Positions 1-8,086 are shown, counted from the first letter of the stretch. The stretch: DNA of 64,000 nucleotides from Negativicutes bacterium (GCA_031292015.1 JARLHY010000052.1:1-64000); one strand, 5' to 3'. Notes: generated from the letters alone by a model not told the origin. A program made the numbers and translations.

Positions 1-861
1 GAATTGCAAAAACAGAGAAAAGAACAGGACTTTATAACCTTATTAAATATCATTGGAAAGCTCAGCAATGAATTGACTATTGAAAATCCATTGCAATTAG
101 TATTTGACGAAACACTGGCTTATTTGATGAGTTTGTTGAAAACAAAAGACAACCATTTCGATTCCTCTTCTTATCAATGGGATAAAGCATCAGCTATTTT
201 AGGGATACCACTTCCTGAAATTAAAGATACGAATATTCCTATGGCTGCCATTAGTAAAACTATGATTGATGCTATTTATTTTATTCCATTCCGGGATTTT
301 TTTAAGCTATTCGGAAAAGACGACTCACCCGAACAAAACTATCAAACGTTAGCGGAAAAACTAAACTTTGATTTAGCTAATAGGCCAGGAGTGCGTAGTG
401 ACGATTTAATAGATTTATTCAACGAAGAATTTCAGGGTGCTATAGATGCTTGCTCAAGCACTATCAACGCAGCACTTGCTCATTATATAAAATGGCATTA
501 CAATCTTTCCCCTAGTGCTGTTAAATTAGAAGAAATAAAACAGAGAGGTCTTATTAATATGTTTCCCAATCTATTTAGATTTGGGAAGATAGAAAACTAT
601 TTCCCGTCGCTTCAAATTCATTCTGGGTTACACGCATCTTTCAGATACGATAAAGCCAAAAAGTTTAAGCAGAATGATTTTTATGATTTCCAACACGCAG
701 CTAGTGCATTACCCTATTGCGATTACTTTATTACCGACAACCCTCTAGCTCAGAGATTAATTAATAAGCCGTTGGAATTTGATAAAAGATTTAGAACCAA
801 AGTTTTAGCAGCCAAACCGGAACTTATACTGCAAGCATTTAATAACATACTGCTTTGGTGA
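1..861 (+). CDS. PIN-like domain protein, 5' truncated by window edge
   Basis: The reading frame is open to the left edge, so the true start lies outside the window; 286 codons are visible before the TGA at 859-861. No annotated family is certain. The C-terminal third contains a pattern in which an Asp-x-x-His pair (YDFQHAASALPYCDYFITD) is followed by a Cys-Asp and a Thr-Asp, as in PIN-like nuclease folds of toxin or defence proteins; that assignment is inference. The gene is clearly AT-richer than the rest of the window, which suggests horizontal acquisition. It stands alone on this side; downstream comes a short ORF and a strong terminator. Confidence 0.55.
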   Translation, partial: ELQKQRKEQDFITLLNIIGKLSNELTIENPLQLVFDETLAYLMSLLKTKDNHFDSSSYQWDKASAILGIPLPEIKDTNIPMAAISKTMIDAIYFIPFRDFFKLFGKDDSPEQNYQTLAEKLNFDLANRPGVRSDDLIDLFNEEFQGAIDACSSTINAALAHYIKWHYNLSPSAVKLEEIKQRGLINMFPNLFRFGKIENYFPSLQIHSGLHASFRYDKAKKFKQNDFYDFQHAASALPYCDYFITDNPLAQRLINKPLEFDKRFRTKVLAAKPELILQAFNNILLW

Positions 862-977
862 ATTGAGTTCACATACAGGATACTGAAAGTTTATTCGTTT
901 AATGATTAGGCAGGAAGCAGTACCGCCAGGTCTCTTCCGGGGCTGTCATGCGGTCCGCAATAATTCCCTTAGCGGGG

Positions 978-1094
978 GTGGATTTGCTAAAATTATCGAC
1001 TAAATCTGGACAACTTGTATCGTCAACCGTTGGACTAAATAGATTAGCAGTAACAGGTTCTGGTAGTGACGAGCAATTCTTTCAACATAATTAG
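978..1094 (+). CDS. possible 38-residue ORF or gene remnant
   Basis: A GTG preceded by a G-rich stretch opens a 38-codon frame ending in TAG three bases before a perfect terminator hairpin. The product (VDLLKLSTKSGQLVSSTVGL and on) is not recognised. It could be a small protein, or the 3' remnant of a longer decayed gene, since the frame upstream is closed by stops. Its only support is its position directly in front of a terminator. Confidence 0.25.
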   Translation: MDLLKLSTKSGQLVSSTVGLNRLAVTGSGSDEQFFQHN

Positions 1095-1096
1095 AT

Positions 1097-1130
1097 AAGT
1101 TAGGAGGCCATTGGCCTCCTAACTTTTTGG
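1097..1130. terminator. bidirectional terminator
   Basis: A perfect hairpin AAGTTAGGAGGCC/GGCCTCCTAACTT with an ATT loop is followed by TTTT on the plus strand and preceded by A-rich sequence, so it can serve the plus-strand genes and the convergent minus-strand DUF1836 gene, whose TAG stop (1119-1121) lies inside the right arm. Confidence 0.85.
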
Positions 1131-1991
1131 TTCCAATCTCGATTCTGTGTTAATTATGTTTATTGCTATACGGCGAGACATATTAGCAAGTGCAACCAGC
1201 ATAAGAACTGAAAGAAAATCTTCGGTATTGTTACGCAACTCATCATTTTTAATTTCATTAATTTTTATGTCAACAAAATTCAGTTCCTGAAAATAAGTTT
1301 GAAACGTTTTTTCAAAGGCAATTTTAGATTTTACAAATACCCGATATATATCTTCAAACGATAGCTGGCTTGACAGAGATTCCACTTCTGAGGTTTCTGC
1401 TATGGGCTTGAGAAGAATTGCAATGTCTGACATTGATAAAATATTCTTTAAGTAAGAAATTAGAATTAACGATAGAACGTGTTCTTTGTTGTACTTTTTA
1501 TTTACAGGGGGTTTTATGATGCCATCCCTAACGTAGTTATTTATCATTGTTCTTGAAAAAGGTGTCGATCCATTTGTCCGTTCTAGATGTCCTATTTTGC
1601 TATTCAAATAAATAAGAAGTTGATCGATATACAGGTCCAGACAGGGTATGTCAGAGACATCCGGAGGGGATTGTGGTTCAATTAATCTCTTTGTTTGAGC
1701 TAATACCGCTTGGGTAGAACTGTTAGCTTCTGTAGTTCCGCTACAGCTATCCTCCTGCTCTCGGGAAGTCCCGTGAGCCAAAGATTTTGCATCATTTGTT
1801 TTCTCGCATGCTTCAGTTGTGAGGATTGCATTTTTTTGCAAAAGAGGGTTACAAAATGACCCAACCGCAAAACCAACCGTTGATCCAACCGCACCAGATA
1901 AAGCTCCGGACCCGATGGACGAAGATCGAACTATCGTCCCTGCTGTTGCTTCAGCGGCAGCAACGGCAACTTTCAATATGACTGGTATCAT
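1119..1991 (-). CDS. DUF1836 domain protein with glycine-zipper N-terminus
   Basis: The start is ATG at 1991, because AAAGGAGGTG lies 8 bases upstream; an upstream in-frame extension to 2168 has no ribosome binding site. The 290-residue product has two parts. Residues 1-50 are Ala/Gly-rich with small-residue spacing (SSSIGSGALSGAVGSTVGFA), resembling a glycine-zipper membrane segment. From about residue 145 comes a DUF1836 domain (PFSRTMINNYVRDGIIKPPV, then a SYLKNILSMSDI helix), a family that looks like a MerR-like winged helix. A membrane-attached regulator is my inference. It is transcribed divergently from a small glycine-zipper gene at 2138, with a palindrome in between. Confidence 0.75.
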   Translation of the reverse strand: MIPVILKVAVAAAEATAGTIVRSSSIGSGALSGAVGSTVGFAVGSFCNPLLQKNAILTTEACEKTNDAKSLAHGTSREQEDSCSGTTEANSSTQAVLAQTKRLIEPQSPPDVSDIPCLDLYIDQLLIYLNSKIGHLERTNGSTPFSRTMINNYVRDGIIKPPVNKKYNKEHVLSLILISYLKNILSMSDIAILLKPIAETSEVESLSSQLSFEDIYRVFVKSKIAFEKTFQTYFQELNFVDIKINEIKNDELRNNTEDFLSVLMLVALANMSRRIAINIINTESRLEPKS

Positions 1992-2091
1992 AAAGACACC
2001 TCCTTTCGCCTTGCGACGGAGCGCATACTGTTCCTCATACCCTATTATGCCCAAAAAAATAAAAAAATTGAAAATATGGGTATAACGGGAC

Positions 2092-2108
2092 ATTGTTTGC
2101 CGAACAAT
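2092..2108. promoter_or_regulatory. palindrome in divergent intergenic region
   Basis: ATTGTT-TGCCG-AACAAT is a perfect 6-bp inverted repeat with a 5-bp centre, lying between the divergent DUF1836 gene and the glycine-zipper gene. It could be an operator for the DUF1836 protein; no binding evidence exists. Confidence 0.35.
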
Positions 2109-2137
2109 ATGAACGAAAATCGAGGCAAGGAGGTGAC

Positions 2138-2329
2138 ATGAGCATGTTCGAATGGCTAGTCGAGACAAGCTGTACGGTTGTCGGAGGAGCAGCGGGGGCT
2201 ACCCTCGGCACTGCGCTGGGTTTTGTGGCTGGGGGTCCGTGGGGTGGTACATTTGGTTTCGGTACCGGAACAACGTCTGGACTGTACTACGGACGGCAAG
2301 CGGGCAAAGCAATAACAAAAAATATGTAG
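2138..2329 (+). CDS. small glycine-zipper membrane protein
   Basis: AAGGAGG at 2127-2133 precedes two ATG codons (2138 and 2144); I chose the first, giving 63 residues, but the second has better spacing. The product is dominated by Gly/Ala at zipper spacing (VVGGAAGATLGTALGFVAGG, then GGTFGFGTGTT) and ends with a basic tail. Such proteins insert into or span membranes; some class II bacteriocins and small toxins look alike, but there is no double-glycine leader or immunity gene that I recognise. It is followed eight bases later by a second small gene and then a terminator, so the two form a mini-operon. Confidence 0.65.
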   Translation: MSMFEWLVETSCTVVGGAAGATLGTALGFVAGGPWGGTFGFGTGTTSGLYYGRQAGKAITKNM

Positions 2330-2336
2330 AGGAGAG

Positions 2337-2468
2337 ATGGCTATGGGTAATTGGAAAGATGATTTCCAAAAGGGAGCTGAGACGGGATTTGATCAGTACG
2401 GCGAATTTCTGGAGACTGGCGACGTATATGGTTCAATGAAAAATGTTCGCGACGCTTTAAAAGATTAA
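2337..2468 (+). CDS. small hydrophilic protein, 43 residues
   Basis: ATG at 2337 follows GGAGAG and starts a 43-residue acidic, soluble peptide (MAMGNWKDDFQKGAETGFDQ and on) with many Asp, Glu and Gly residues and no membrane segment. It begins eight bases after the stop of the glycine-zipper gene and is followed by a terminator-like hairpin, so it is probably the second gene of the pair. I do not recognise the family. A partner or immunity-type role for the preceding membrane peptide is possible but is speculation based only on adjacency. Confidence 0.5.
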   Translation: MAMGNWKDDFQKGAETGFDQYGEFLETGDVYGSMKNVRDALKD

Positions 2469-2490
2469 TAACATATCAGCAATAAAAAAC

Positions 2491-2518
2491 AGGCGACCAA
2501 GATTGGCCGCCCGTTTTT
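2491..2518 (+). terminator. terminator of the small-gene pair
   Basis: GGCGACC/GGCCGCC (one mismatch) with a six-base loop, followed by CGTTTTT. Confidence 0.55.
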
Positions 2519-2724
2519 CTTGCCGATAAAAAATCTTACTAGCTTTTGTAGGCGGTAGACATGTCCCGCCCTTTTTCTGCTCGTAAAACTTTTTTATTTT
2601 TTGCCATCTGACCAAACCACTTTCATGAACTATTCTCAAAATAATAATTAATAAAAATATAATTATTATTCACAAATAATGAACCCCCTCTTCGTTGTTG
2701 ACCTATTAACTTCAATAAGAAGTT

Positions 2725-2771
2725 GAAAATGAAAGAGCCGTGAACCCTTATTCTATGCAGGTTCACGACTC
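2725..2771 (-). terminator. terminator of the GIY-YIG gene
   Basis: The arms GAGCCGTGAACC and GGTTCACGACTC pair with one mismatch; on the minus strand the stem is followed by TTTCATTTTC. It lies just downstream of the minus-strand gene ending at 2793. Confidence 0.6.
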
Positions 2772-2792
2772 CTTCATCTGTGGGAGAACTAA

Positions 2793-3290
2793 TTATTTTC
2801 CCACCTGTAGATTTTGTTTCTCACCACAGTGTTTAAGGAAGAAATTGATGGATGATTCAAGCATATCTGGAAGTTTGAAATGATTGATTTTACAAAAACT
2901 CTTTAGCTCCAGATATGCCACACGGTCCACAGGGACCATGACATGCGGAGATTTAGGTGAATTTGCGGTCTGAGTTGCATGTTGTTTTGTTATCATTGGC
3001 GAGGGGACCGTCTCCAGGTATTTGACATCTTCGGCTTGAAGGATGAACAATTCAGATGAGCCGGGGAATTTTGTTATGCGCCGACTAGCAAAGCGGGAGT
3101 GTAATTGCTGCTCCAGGATGGAGGCGTTGTTAGTCTCAATGCAGCGCAAGATCGAAATACCCGGTAAAGCGTGTTTCAGTGCTGCGAGTCTCTGTTGTGG
3201 ATTTACCGATTTCCCGATTTTGAAAAGACCGTTCGGTCCTTCCAAAATATATACTTGCTCCAGTGAATCACTAATATTATTTTTGAACAT
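2793..3290 (-). CDS. GIY-YIG (T5orf172/MUG113-type) protein
   Basis: ATG at 3290 is preceded by TAGGAGG. The 165-residue product opens with VYILEGPNGLFKIGKSVNPQ, a GIY-YIG-superfamily signature of the T5orf172/MUG113 branch, followed by RLAALKHA, the LEQQLHSRF helix and an ELFIL strand. Residues from about 115 form a second part (VMVPVDRVAYLELKSFC) that I do not recognise. Relatives occur in phages and islands, sometimes fused to DNA-binding domains; the substrate is unknown. A truncated relative lies directly upstream on the same strand (3361-3492). Low GC content fits an acquired gene. Confidence 0.75.
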   Translation of the reverse strand: MFKNNISDSLEQVYILEGPNGLFKIGKSVNPQQRLAALKHALPGISILRCIETNNASILEQQLHSRFASRRITKFPGSSELFILQAEDVKYLETVPSPMITKQHATQTANSPKSPHVMVPVDRVAYLELKSFCKINHFKLPDMLESSINFFLKHCGEKQNLQVGK

Positions 3291-3360
3291 GAAATCCTCC
3301 TATATTTTGGAAATAATATCCCTGAAATTTTTGTTCGGTTACCGTTTACGTCCCGCTCCT

Positions 3361-3492
3361 TTAAGATGAATTAATACTCAAGGGTGCATGCCTATGACTG
3401 CCTATGTACATTGTCTTACCGATCTTGAATAGCCCTATTGTCTGTAAGATATAGACTAGTCCAACGACGTGATTTACAGCTTTTTTACTCAT
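3361..3492 (-). pseudogene. truncated second GIY-YIG gene copy
   Basis: On the minus strand an ATG at 3492, preceded by GGGGG, opens a 43-codon frame containing VYILQTIGLFKIGKT. This matches the first 15 residues of the GIY-YIG domain of the neighbouring gene (VYILEGPNGLFKIGKS). After it the similarity stops and the frame ends in TAA at 3361. It therefore looks like a tandem copy that lost everything beyond the first strand-turn-strand, although a translated micro-protein cannot be excluded. Confidence 0.55.
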
Positions 3493-3686
3493 AGTAACCC
3501 CCTAGCCCCGAAAAGAATATATCGAGTACCTTGATATGGTTTTCCGGTAGTATTCAGTCCGGGTTATTTTTGATGAGTATCTCGAATTTACCGAACAGCG
3601 CGCTACATACTTATCCCATAGACCGCACCAAACTATTTCTATCCCGCTTTTCCTGCGGAATAGCAAAAATAGGAAAAACATACAAC

Positions 3687-3715
3687 TTGACACAAATAGG
3701 CGTTTGCGGTATACT
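3687..3715 (+). promoter_or_regulatory. sigma-A promoter of the tRNA pair
   Basis: TTGACA (3687-3692), a 17-base spacer and TATACT (3710-3715), 26 bases before the mature 5' end of tRNA-Asn. Confidence 0.85.
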
Positions 3716-3741
3716 ACAGAAACGCCACAGCATCGGTTTAT

Positions 3742-3816
3742 TCCTTGATAGCTCAATGGTAGAGCACTCGGCTGTTAACCGAGATGTTGTAGGTTCGAGT
3801 CCTACTCAAGGAGCCA
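3742..3816 (+). tRNA. tRNA-Asn (GTT)
   Basis: The acceptor stem TCCTTGA/TCAAGGA, anticodon arm CTCGG-CTGTTAA-CCGAG with anticodon GTT, a GGTTCGAGTCC T-arm and an encoded CCA are all visible. Confidence 0.95.
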
Positions 3817-3821
3817 ATTAT

Positions 3822-3897
3822 CGCGGGATGGAGCAGCTGGCAGCTCGTCGGGCTCATAACCCGAAGGTCACAGGTTCAAATCCTGTTCCCGCAACCA
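3822..3897 (+). tRNA. initiator tRNA-fMet (CAT)
   Basis: Anticodon CAT in a stem with three consecutive G-C pairs (CGGG/CCCG), an unpaired C1-A72 at the end of the acceptor stem (CGCGGGA/TCCCGCA) and an encoded CCA. These are the hallmarks of the initiator tRNA. It lies five bases after tRNA-Asn in the same transcript. Confidence 0.93.
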
Positions 3898-3905
3898 AAC
3901 CAACC

Positions 3906-3939
3906 AAGGCCGGACGAGGGAAACTCGCCCGGCCTTTTT
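3906..3939 (+). terminator. terminator of the tRNA operon
   Basis: A GGCCGG-ACGAG...CTCG-CCCGGCC hairpin followed by TTTTTA. Confidence 0.9.
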
Positions 3940-4153
3940 ATGTATACCGTTCATAACAAAAGTATCTGCCGACCTGCCTATATATGGCAGGTCTTTTATT
4001 TTGCCGCAGCCGCTGCCGATTCCGTCAGGCCCCGGACCTTTAACGGTAGGGATATCGCCGACGGATAACGAATATTATTCATGGAAGATTCTAGTAGCTG
4101 TCATGAGGACCCGCGCGTTTTTTTCGGCTGATTCAGAAAAGGAGGAGTATGGG

Positions 4154-5005
4154 ATGAAAAAAATCAGGTTAATTGCATTAATGGTGGTGCTGGCGGTCGT
4201 CTTTACCATGAACTGCCTTGGCTCAGGGCTGGTCCTGGCTCAGGAAGACAACCCGCAGAACCAGAGCCCTGCCCCCAAGATCAAGGCGATCGGCATTGCC
4301 GATCCGGCGTCGGTGATATTTATCGGCAACAGTTTCTTTTATTTTAACAACGGCATCACGGCCTACGTTTCCAAGATGGTCGCAGAGGGAATACCCCAGC
4401 ACCGCTTCCGTTCCACCATGGTCACCATCGGCGGTTCCGGGCTCGATTGGCATGACGTCGAATCTTACTTTCGCCCGGCCGCCATCGGTACATATTCCTT
4501 TGACAGCAAGAATAACGTCGTTTTCAACGATCCCAACCAAAAACTGTTTGAAGTCGCGATTATGATGGATTCCAGCCAGGGCCCGATTCATCCGAGCCTG
4601 AAGAACGTCTTCACCCAGTACGCCAAAAAGGACAGCGATATCGTCCGCCGGCACGGAGCGACACCCGTATTTTTCATGTCCTGGGCCTATGCCGACCGGC
4701 CGGAGATGACCAAGCTGCTCGAAGCTGCCTATACCAAAGCCGGCAACGACAACGATGCCCTGGTGATACCGGCAGGACTTGCTTTCGCCAGATCCATCGA
4801 CCTGCGGCCGGACATCAACCTCTATGACCCCGACAAAAGGCATCCCAGCCTGGCTGGGACTTATCTGGCGGCAGCCACAGTTTATGCCTCAGTCTTCAGG
4901 AAATCACCCGTTGGTCTCGCCTACAGCGCCGGCCTTGACGAAACAGTCGCCAGCCACCTTCAGCAGGTGGCCTGGGATACTGTTCAGGAATACTACAGTC
5001 GCTGA
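4154..5005 (+). CDS. secreted SGNH/GDSL-type hydrolase
   Basis: ATG at 4154 follows GGAGGAG with six bases between; an in-frame extension to 4001 lacks a binding site. The 283-residue product begins with a signal peptide (KK, then a hydrophobic run to about residue 30). The block VIFIGNSFFYFNNG places the SGNH nucleophile at Ser60, and DKRHPSLAG near the end supplies the Asp227/His230 pair. A Gly block (TIGGSGLDW) follows block I. It is probably an exported esterase or deacylase; the substrate cannot be read from the sequence. The gene stands alone, with a terminator at 5138. Confidence 0.8.
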   Translation: MKKIRLIALMVVLAVVFTMNCLGSGLVLAQEDNPQNQSPAPKIKAIGIADPASVIFIGNSFFYFNNGITAYVSKMVAEGIPQHRFRSTMVTIGGSGLDWHDVESYFRPAAIGTYSFDSKNNVVFNDPNQKLFEVAIMMDSSQGPIHPSLKNVFTQYAKKDSDIVRRHGATPVFFMSWAYADRPEMTKLLEAAYTKAGNDNDALVIPAGLAFARSIDLRPDINLYDPDKRHPSLAGTYLAAATVYASVFRKSPVGLAYSAGLDETVASHLQQVAWDTVQEYYSR

Positions 5006-5319
5006 CCTGAATGCCGGTTTGCCGTAACAACTGCCAAGTAGGCCGCAATAGCGGCCAGTCAGCGGAGGAGTCCCGGCCCGCAGTTGCAAAATCACGGTGT
5101 GAAGCAGGAATTAACGACAGAACGGCTTTTGTGCCTGACGGGAGGATTGGAGAACAACCTCCCGTTTTTTGTTGTGTGAAATACCCATATTGCAGGTAAA
5201 TTTTAACGAAAACTACCCAGGCCAAGAAGGATTACTATTCTTTTCGTCAAAACTTGTCCTATAATAAAACGTAATGGCCGACTAGCAAGTAGAACGCTAT
5301 CCGGAAAGAAGGTAACCCG
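5006..5319. other. intergenic stretch with terminator and weak promoter
   Basis: Besides the terminator at 5138-5166, a TATAAT at 5260-5265 could be the -10 box for the histidine kinase gene, but no good -35 box is visible at 17 bases. I see no gene here. Confidence 0.6.
5138..5166 (+). terminator. strong terminator after SGNH hydrolase gene
   Basis: ACGGGAGG...CCTCCCGT stem followed by TTTTT. Confidence 0.85.
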
Positions 5320-7593
5320 GTGATCAATACTGACGGACAAGCTTCCGCTAACGATAAAACCGGCTGCGATAGCAGGACGGAATATTTTCGGGTGGTACAG
5401 TCCCTGATTCAGTGCCTGGGCGGCCGCTGGTCGGAACAGGAATTTCTCGACAACGTCGTTCGGCTCTTCCAGCGGCAGTGCGGCTGTGACTTTGTCGGTA
5501 TCCGGGTCCGGGACGAGGCCGGCTATATTCCTTATCAGTCTTATATCGGTTTCAGCCGCGCCTTCTGGGAAGCCGAAAATATGATCCAGGTTTCCCAAGA
5601 AGATTGCAGCTGTACCAGGATCGTCGGCGGGAAGCTCCTGCCGTTCGACATGCCGATTATCAACTCAGCCGGCTCTTTGTGCTGCAACGACACCCAGTCG
5701 TTTGCCAAGACACTGACTGCCGAACAGCAGAAAATGTACCGCGGGGCCTGCAATGACGCCGGCTACCGCAGTGTGGCCGTCATACCCATCCGTAATCAGG
5801 GAACAGTCCTGGGTATCATTCATTTGGCTGATCTCGCGCCTGATCGGATTAGTCCGGCTGCTCTCGAATTCGTCGAGTCGATTGCCCCCCTTGTCGGCGA
5901 GGTGCTCAGCCGCGGCAAAGTGGAAAAGTCCCTGCAGACCAGCCAGTACGACCAATCCATATTGCGAAGTCTTGTCGCCGGCATCAGCGCGCTGGCCTAC
6001 GTGATTGACGCCGACAGCTGTGAACTGGTCCATGCCAGTCAGTCGCTGAGTGAATTATATGGTGATGATCTGGCTGGGAAAAAATGCTTTGAACTGTTCG
6101 GGTTCTCAGACATTTGCGCCGATTGCCCCTATCATTCACGCCCGGAGCTCCAGGACGGCTACTTGTCCTGGGAACGCCACGACGTCATTCATGACCGGTA
6201 TTATTTACTTGAAAGTAAAGCGGTCCCCTGGCCCGACGGCAGGACAGCAACCCTGCTGTTCGCCACCGACGTCACCCGCCAGAAAAAAGCTGAAATATTG
6301 CTGCAGCGCACCAACCTGGCCCTGGAAAAAACCGTGTCGGAATTGCAGCAGCTTACCGCGACCCTGGAGGAGGAAATAACCGAACGGCAGCAAACCCAGG
6401 AAGATCTGCATGAGACTAACAACGCCCTGCTGGTGTCCGACGCCCGTTATCGCGGCTTGTTTGCCCATATGCGCAAGGCTTTCGTCTATTTTGCCGCAGT
6501 GCCGGATGAAAACCACCGTTCGGTCGCTTTCGAAATTATGGATGTCAACCCTTCCTTCGAATTAATATTCGGCGGTCAGACCGCTGATCTGATCGGATCA
6601 CGCTGGCCGGATGATTTCTTCGGCGACTGGGCCGGGTTGTTCGACTGGCTGCCGAGATACAGCGAAATGTCCAGGAAAGACGCCTCGTATACTTTCGAAC
6701 AGCAGATTGGCGTCAGGGGAAAATGGTTTCAGCTTTCCGCTTACAGTCCTGAACAAGACCGTATTGCCGTTCTGATTGCCGATACCACTGAAATCGTCCG
6801 CTACCAGGAGCGGCTAGAATACTACGCCGACGAGGTGGCGGCCGCAAATACAGAGCTAAAGGAATTTGTGAACACCTTGGCCCACGATTTTCGCTCACCG
6901 ATGATCAACCTGAAAGGATTCAGCAGCGAACTGGGTCATTCGTTGACTGAACTCAAAGAAATTTTTCATGAACACCAATATGTGCTGCCAGAGGAACTGC
7001 GGGCCAAAGTGGATGATCTGCTGGATAACGATGTTACAGCCGCTCAAAACTACATTACTGCCTCCGCTGACCGGCTGAACCGGATGGTGGAAGCTCTGCT
7101 GGACATGGCCCGCATGGGCCGGCGCGAGACAGTTGTATCCGAGGTTGACCTCCGCGGCCTGGTCGACGCCGTCCTTCGTTCCTACCAGCACCAGATCGAA
7201 GCAAATAATATTTCGGTCCAGGTGGGAGAGCTGCCGAAACTTCCGACCGACGCGCTGATCATGGAGCAGATTATTGGCAATCTGGTGGACAATGCCATCA
7301 AATACCTCGACCCTGGCCGCCGGGGAACGCTCGCTGTCGACTGCGTCGAAAATAACGACGAATATGTGCTGAGCGTCACGGACAACGGTCGAGGTGTTTC
7401 CGCCGGCGATGGCGAAAAAATCTTCATGCCCTTCCAGCGAGCAGGGAAACAGGACCAACCCGGGGAGGGGCTGGGACTCGCCTATGTGAGAACCCTGATC
7501 CGGAGATTGGGCGGCAAAGTATGGTGCGAATCCGAGCTGGGAAACGGAACCTCAATAAAATTACTGATACCGAAAAAACCGGCCCGGGAATGA
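5320..7593 (+). CDS. GAF-PAS-PAS sensor histidine kinase, orphan
   Basis: GTG at 5320 follows GAAGG. The 757-residue protein has no membrane segment, so it is probably a cytoplasmic sensor. A GAF-like domain occupies about residues 20-195 with a Cys-rich part (EDCSCTR, SAGSLCCND), then come a PAS-like domain with a CADCPYH motif (about 215-330), a coiled coil (330-370) and a second PAS domain (about 375-495). The HisKA box LAHDFRSPMIN places the phosphorylated His at 522, and the ATPase domain shows N (LVDNAIKYL), G1 (DNGRGV) and G2 (GEGLGLAYV) boxes. No response regulator is adjacent. The clustered Cys residues could bind metal, heme or a cluster; that is speculation. Confidence 0.88.
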   Translation: MINTDGQASANDKTGCDSRTEYFRVVQSLIQCLGGRWSEQEFLDNVVRLFQRQCGCDFVGIRVRDEAGYIPYQSYIGFSRAFWEAENMIQVSQEDCSCTRIVGGKLLPFDMPIINSAGSLCCNDTQSFAKTLTAEQQKMYRGACNDAGYRSVAVIPIRNQGTVLGIIHLADLAPDRISPAALEFVESIAPLVGEVLSRGKVEKSLQTSQYDQSILRSLVAGISALAYVIDADSCELVHASQSLSELYGDDLAGKKCFELFGFSDICADCPYHSRPELQDGYLSWERHDVIHDRYYLLESKAVPWPDGRTATLLFATDVTRQKKAEILLQRTNLALEKTVSELQQLTATLEEEITERQQTQEDLHETNNALLVSDARYRGLFAHMRKAFVYFAAVPDENHRSVAFEIMDVNPSFELIFGGQTADLIGSRWPDDFFGDWAGLFDWLPRYSEMSRKDASYTFEQQIGVRGKWFQLSAYSPEQDRIAVLIADTTEIVRYQERLEYYADEVAAANTELKEFVNTLAHDFRSPMINLKGFSSELGHSLTELKEIFHEHQYVLPEELRAKVDDLLDNDVTAAQNYITASADRLNRMVEALLDMARMGRRETVVSEVDLRGLVDAVLRSYQHQIEANNISVQVGELPKLPTDALIMEQIIGNLVDNAIKYLDPGRRGTLAVDCVENNDEYVLSVTDNGRGVSAGDGEKIFMPFQRAGKQDQPGEGLGLAYVRTLIRRLGGKVWCESELGNGTSIKLLIPKKPARE

Positions 7594-7608
7594 ACCTGGG
7601 CCGGTTTT
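7574..7608 (+). terminator. terminator of histidine kinase gene
   Basis: AACCGGCCCGGG...CCTGGGCCGGTT followed by TTT; the stem overlaps the TGA stop of the kinase gene. Confidence 0.85.
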
Positions 7609-7639
7609 TATGCCGGACTGATATGCCGCTTTACGGCTT

Positions 7640-7927
7640 TCAATCGACCCAGCTTATCCTGAGGGCAATATCAGTCGAAAGGTAAGGAAAGGGATACGGT
7701 GTCACCGAAACCGTCGGACCAAGCGTCTGCATCAACAAAAAGGTGATATCCCGCAAACGCCGCTTGTCGGCGCCCTGTTCAGGGGAATGGAACTCCACCA
7801 GGATATAAGGGCTGTCGGTGGCGAGGGAACCCGCATCAAGCCCGATCCGTTTAACACCGAAGTTTTTTAACAGAGACATATCTTCCGTTAAATGAGCCTG
7901 AATCGTAGGGAGGTCCCAGAAAAGCAT
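7640..7927 (-). CDS. hypothetical protein, 95 residues
   Basis: ATG at 7927 is preceded by AAGAAGG with a good spacer; the longer frame to 8062 has no signal. The product (MLFWDLPTIQAHLTEDMSLL and on) is soluble, with a VKRIGLDAG strand, a YILVEFH strand and a final ALRISWVD strand, which suggests a small alpha/beta fold. I do not recognise the family. It converges on the kinase gene and is divergent from the riboswitch-HD-GYP unit. Confidence 0.55.
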   Translation of the reverse strand: MLFWDLPTIQAHLTEDMSLLKNFGVKRIGLDAGSLATDSPYILVEFHSPEQGADKRRLRDITFLLMQTLGPTVSVTPYPFPYLSTDIALRISWVD

Positions 7928-8086
7928 CGCAAAACCTTCTTTATAACAATGTTCGTTATTATAGATACGACTAAATACCAATAATTTCCTGCCGAGAAGC
8001 ACATAGATATAATTAAGATAGAGGCGCCGGTTAAATCGAATTTTGCCGGAAGAGGTTTTCAACTCCGAGTCCAGTCAACAAAGTGC

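Larger units (their letters stand above)
2469..2792. other. intergenic stretch, no gene seen
   Basis: An AT-rich gap between convergent units. It contains only a terminator-like hairpin at 2491-2518 for the small plus-strand genes and a second hairpin at 2735-2771 for the minus-strand GIY-YIG gene. A 60-codon minus-strand frame across it lacks a ribosome binding site. Confidence 0.6.

Noticed and set aside
2457..2639. 60-codon minus-strand frame
   Set aside because: It overlaps the terminator and 3' end of the small-gene pair, has no ribosome binding site, and its composition looks random.
1..3741. Integrated island using tRNA-Asn as attachment site
   Set aside because: No integrase is seen and no repeat of the tRNA 3' end was found in the left arm; the foreign patch lies on the 5' side of the tRNA, not the usual 3' side.
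3502..3756. 84-codon minus-strand frame
   Set aside because: It runs into tRNA-Asn and the tRNA promoter and has no ribosome binding site or family similarity.
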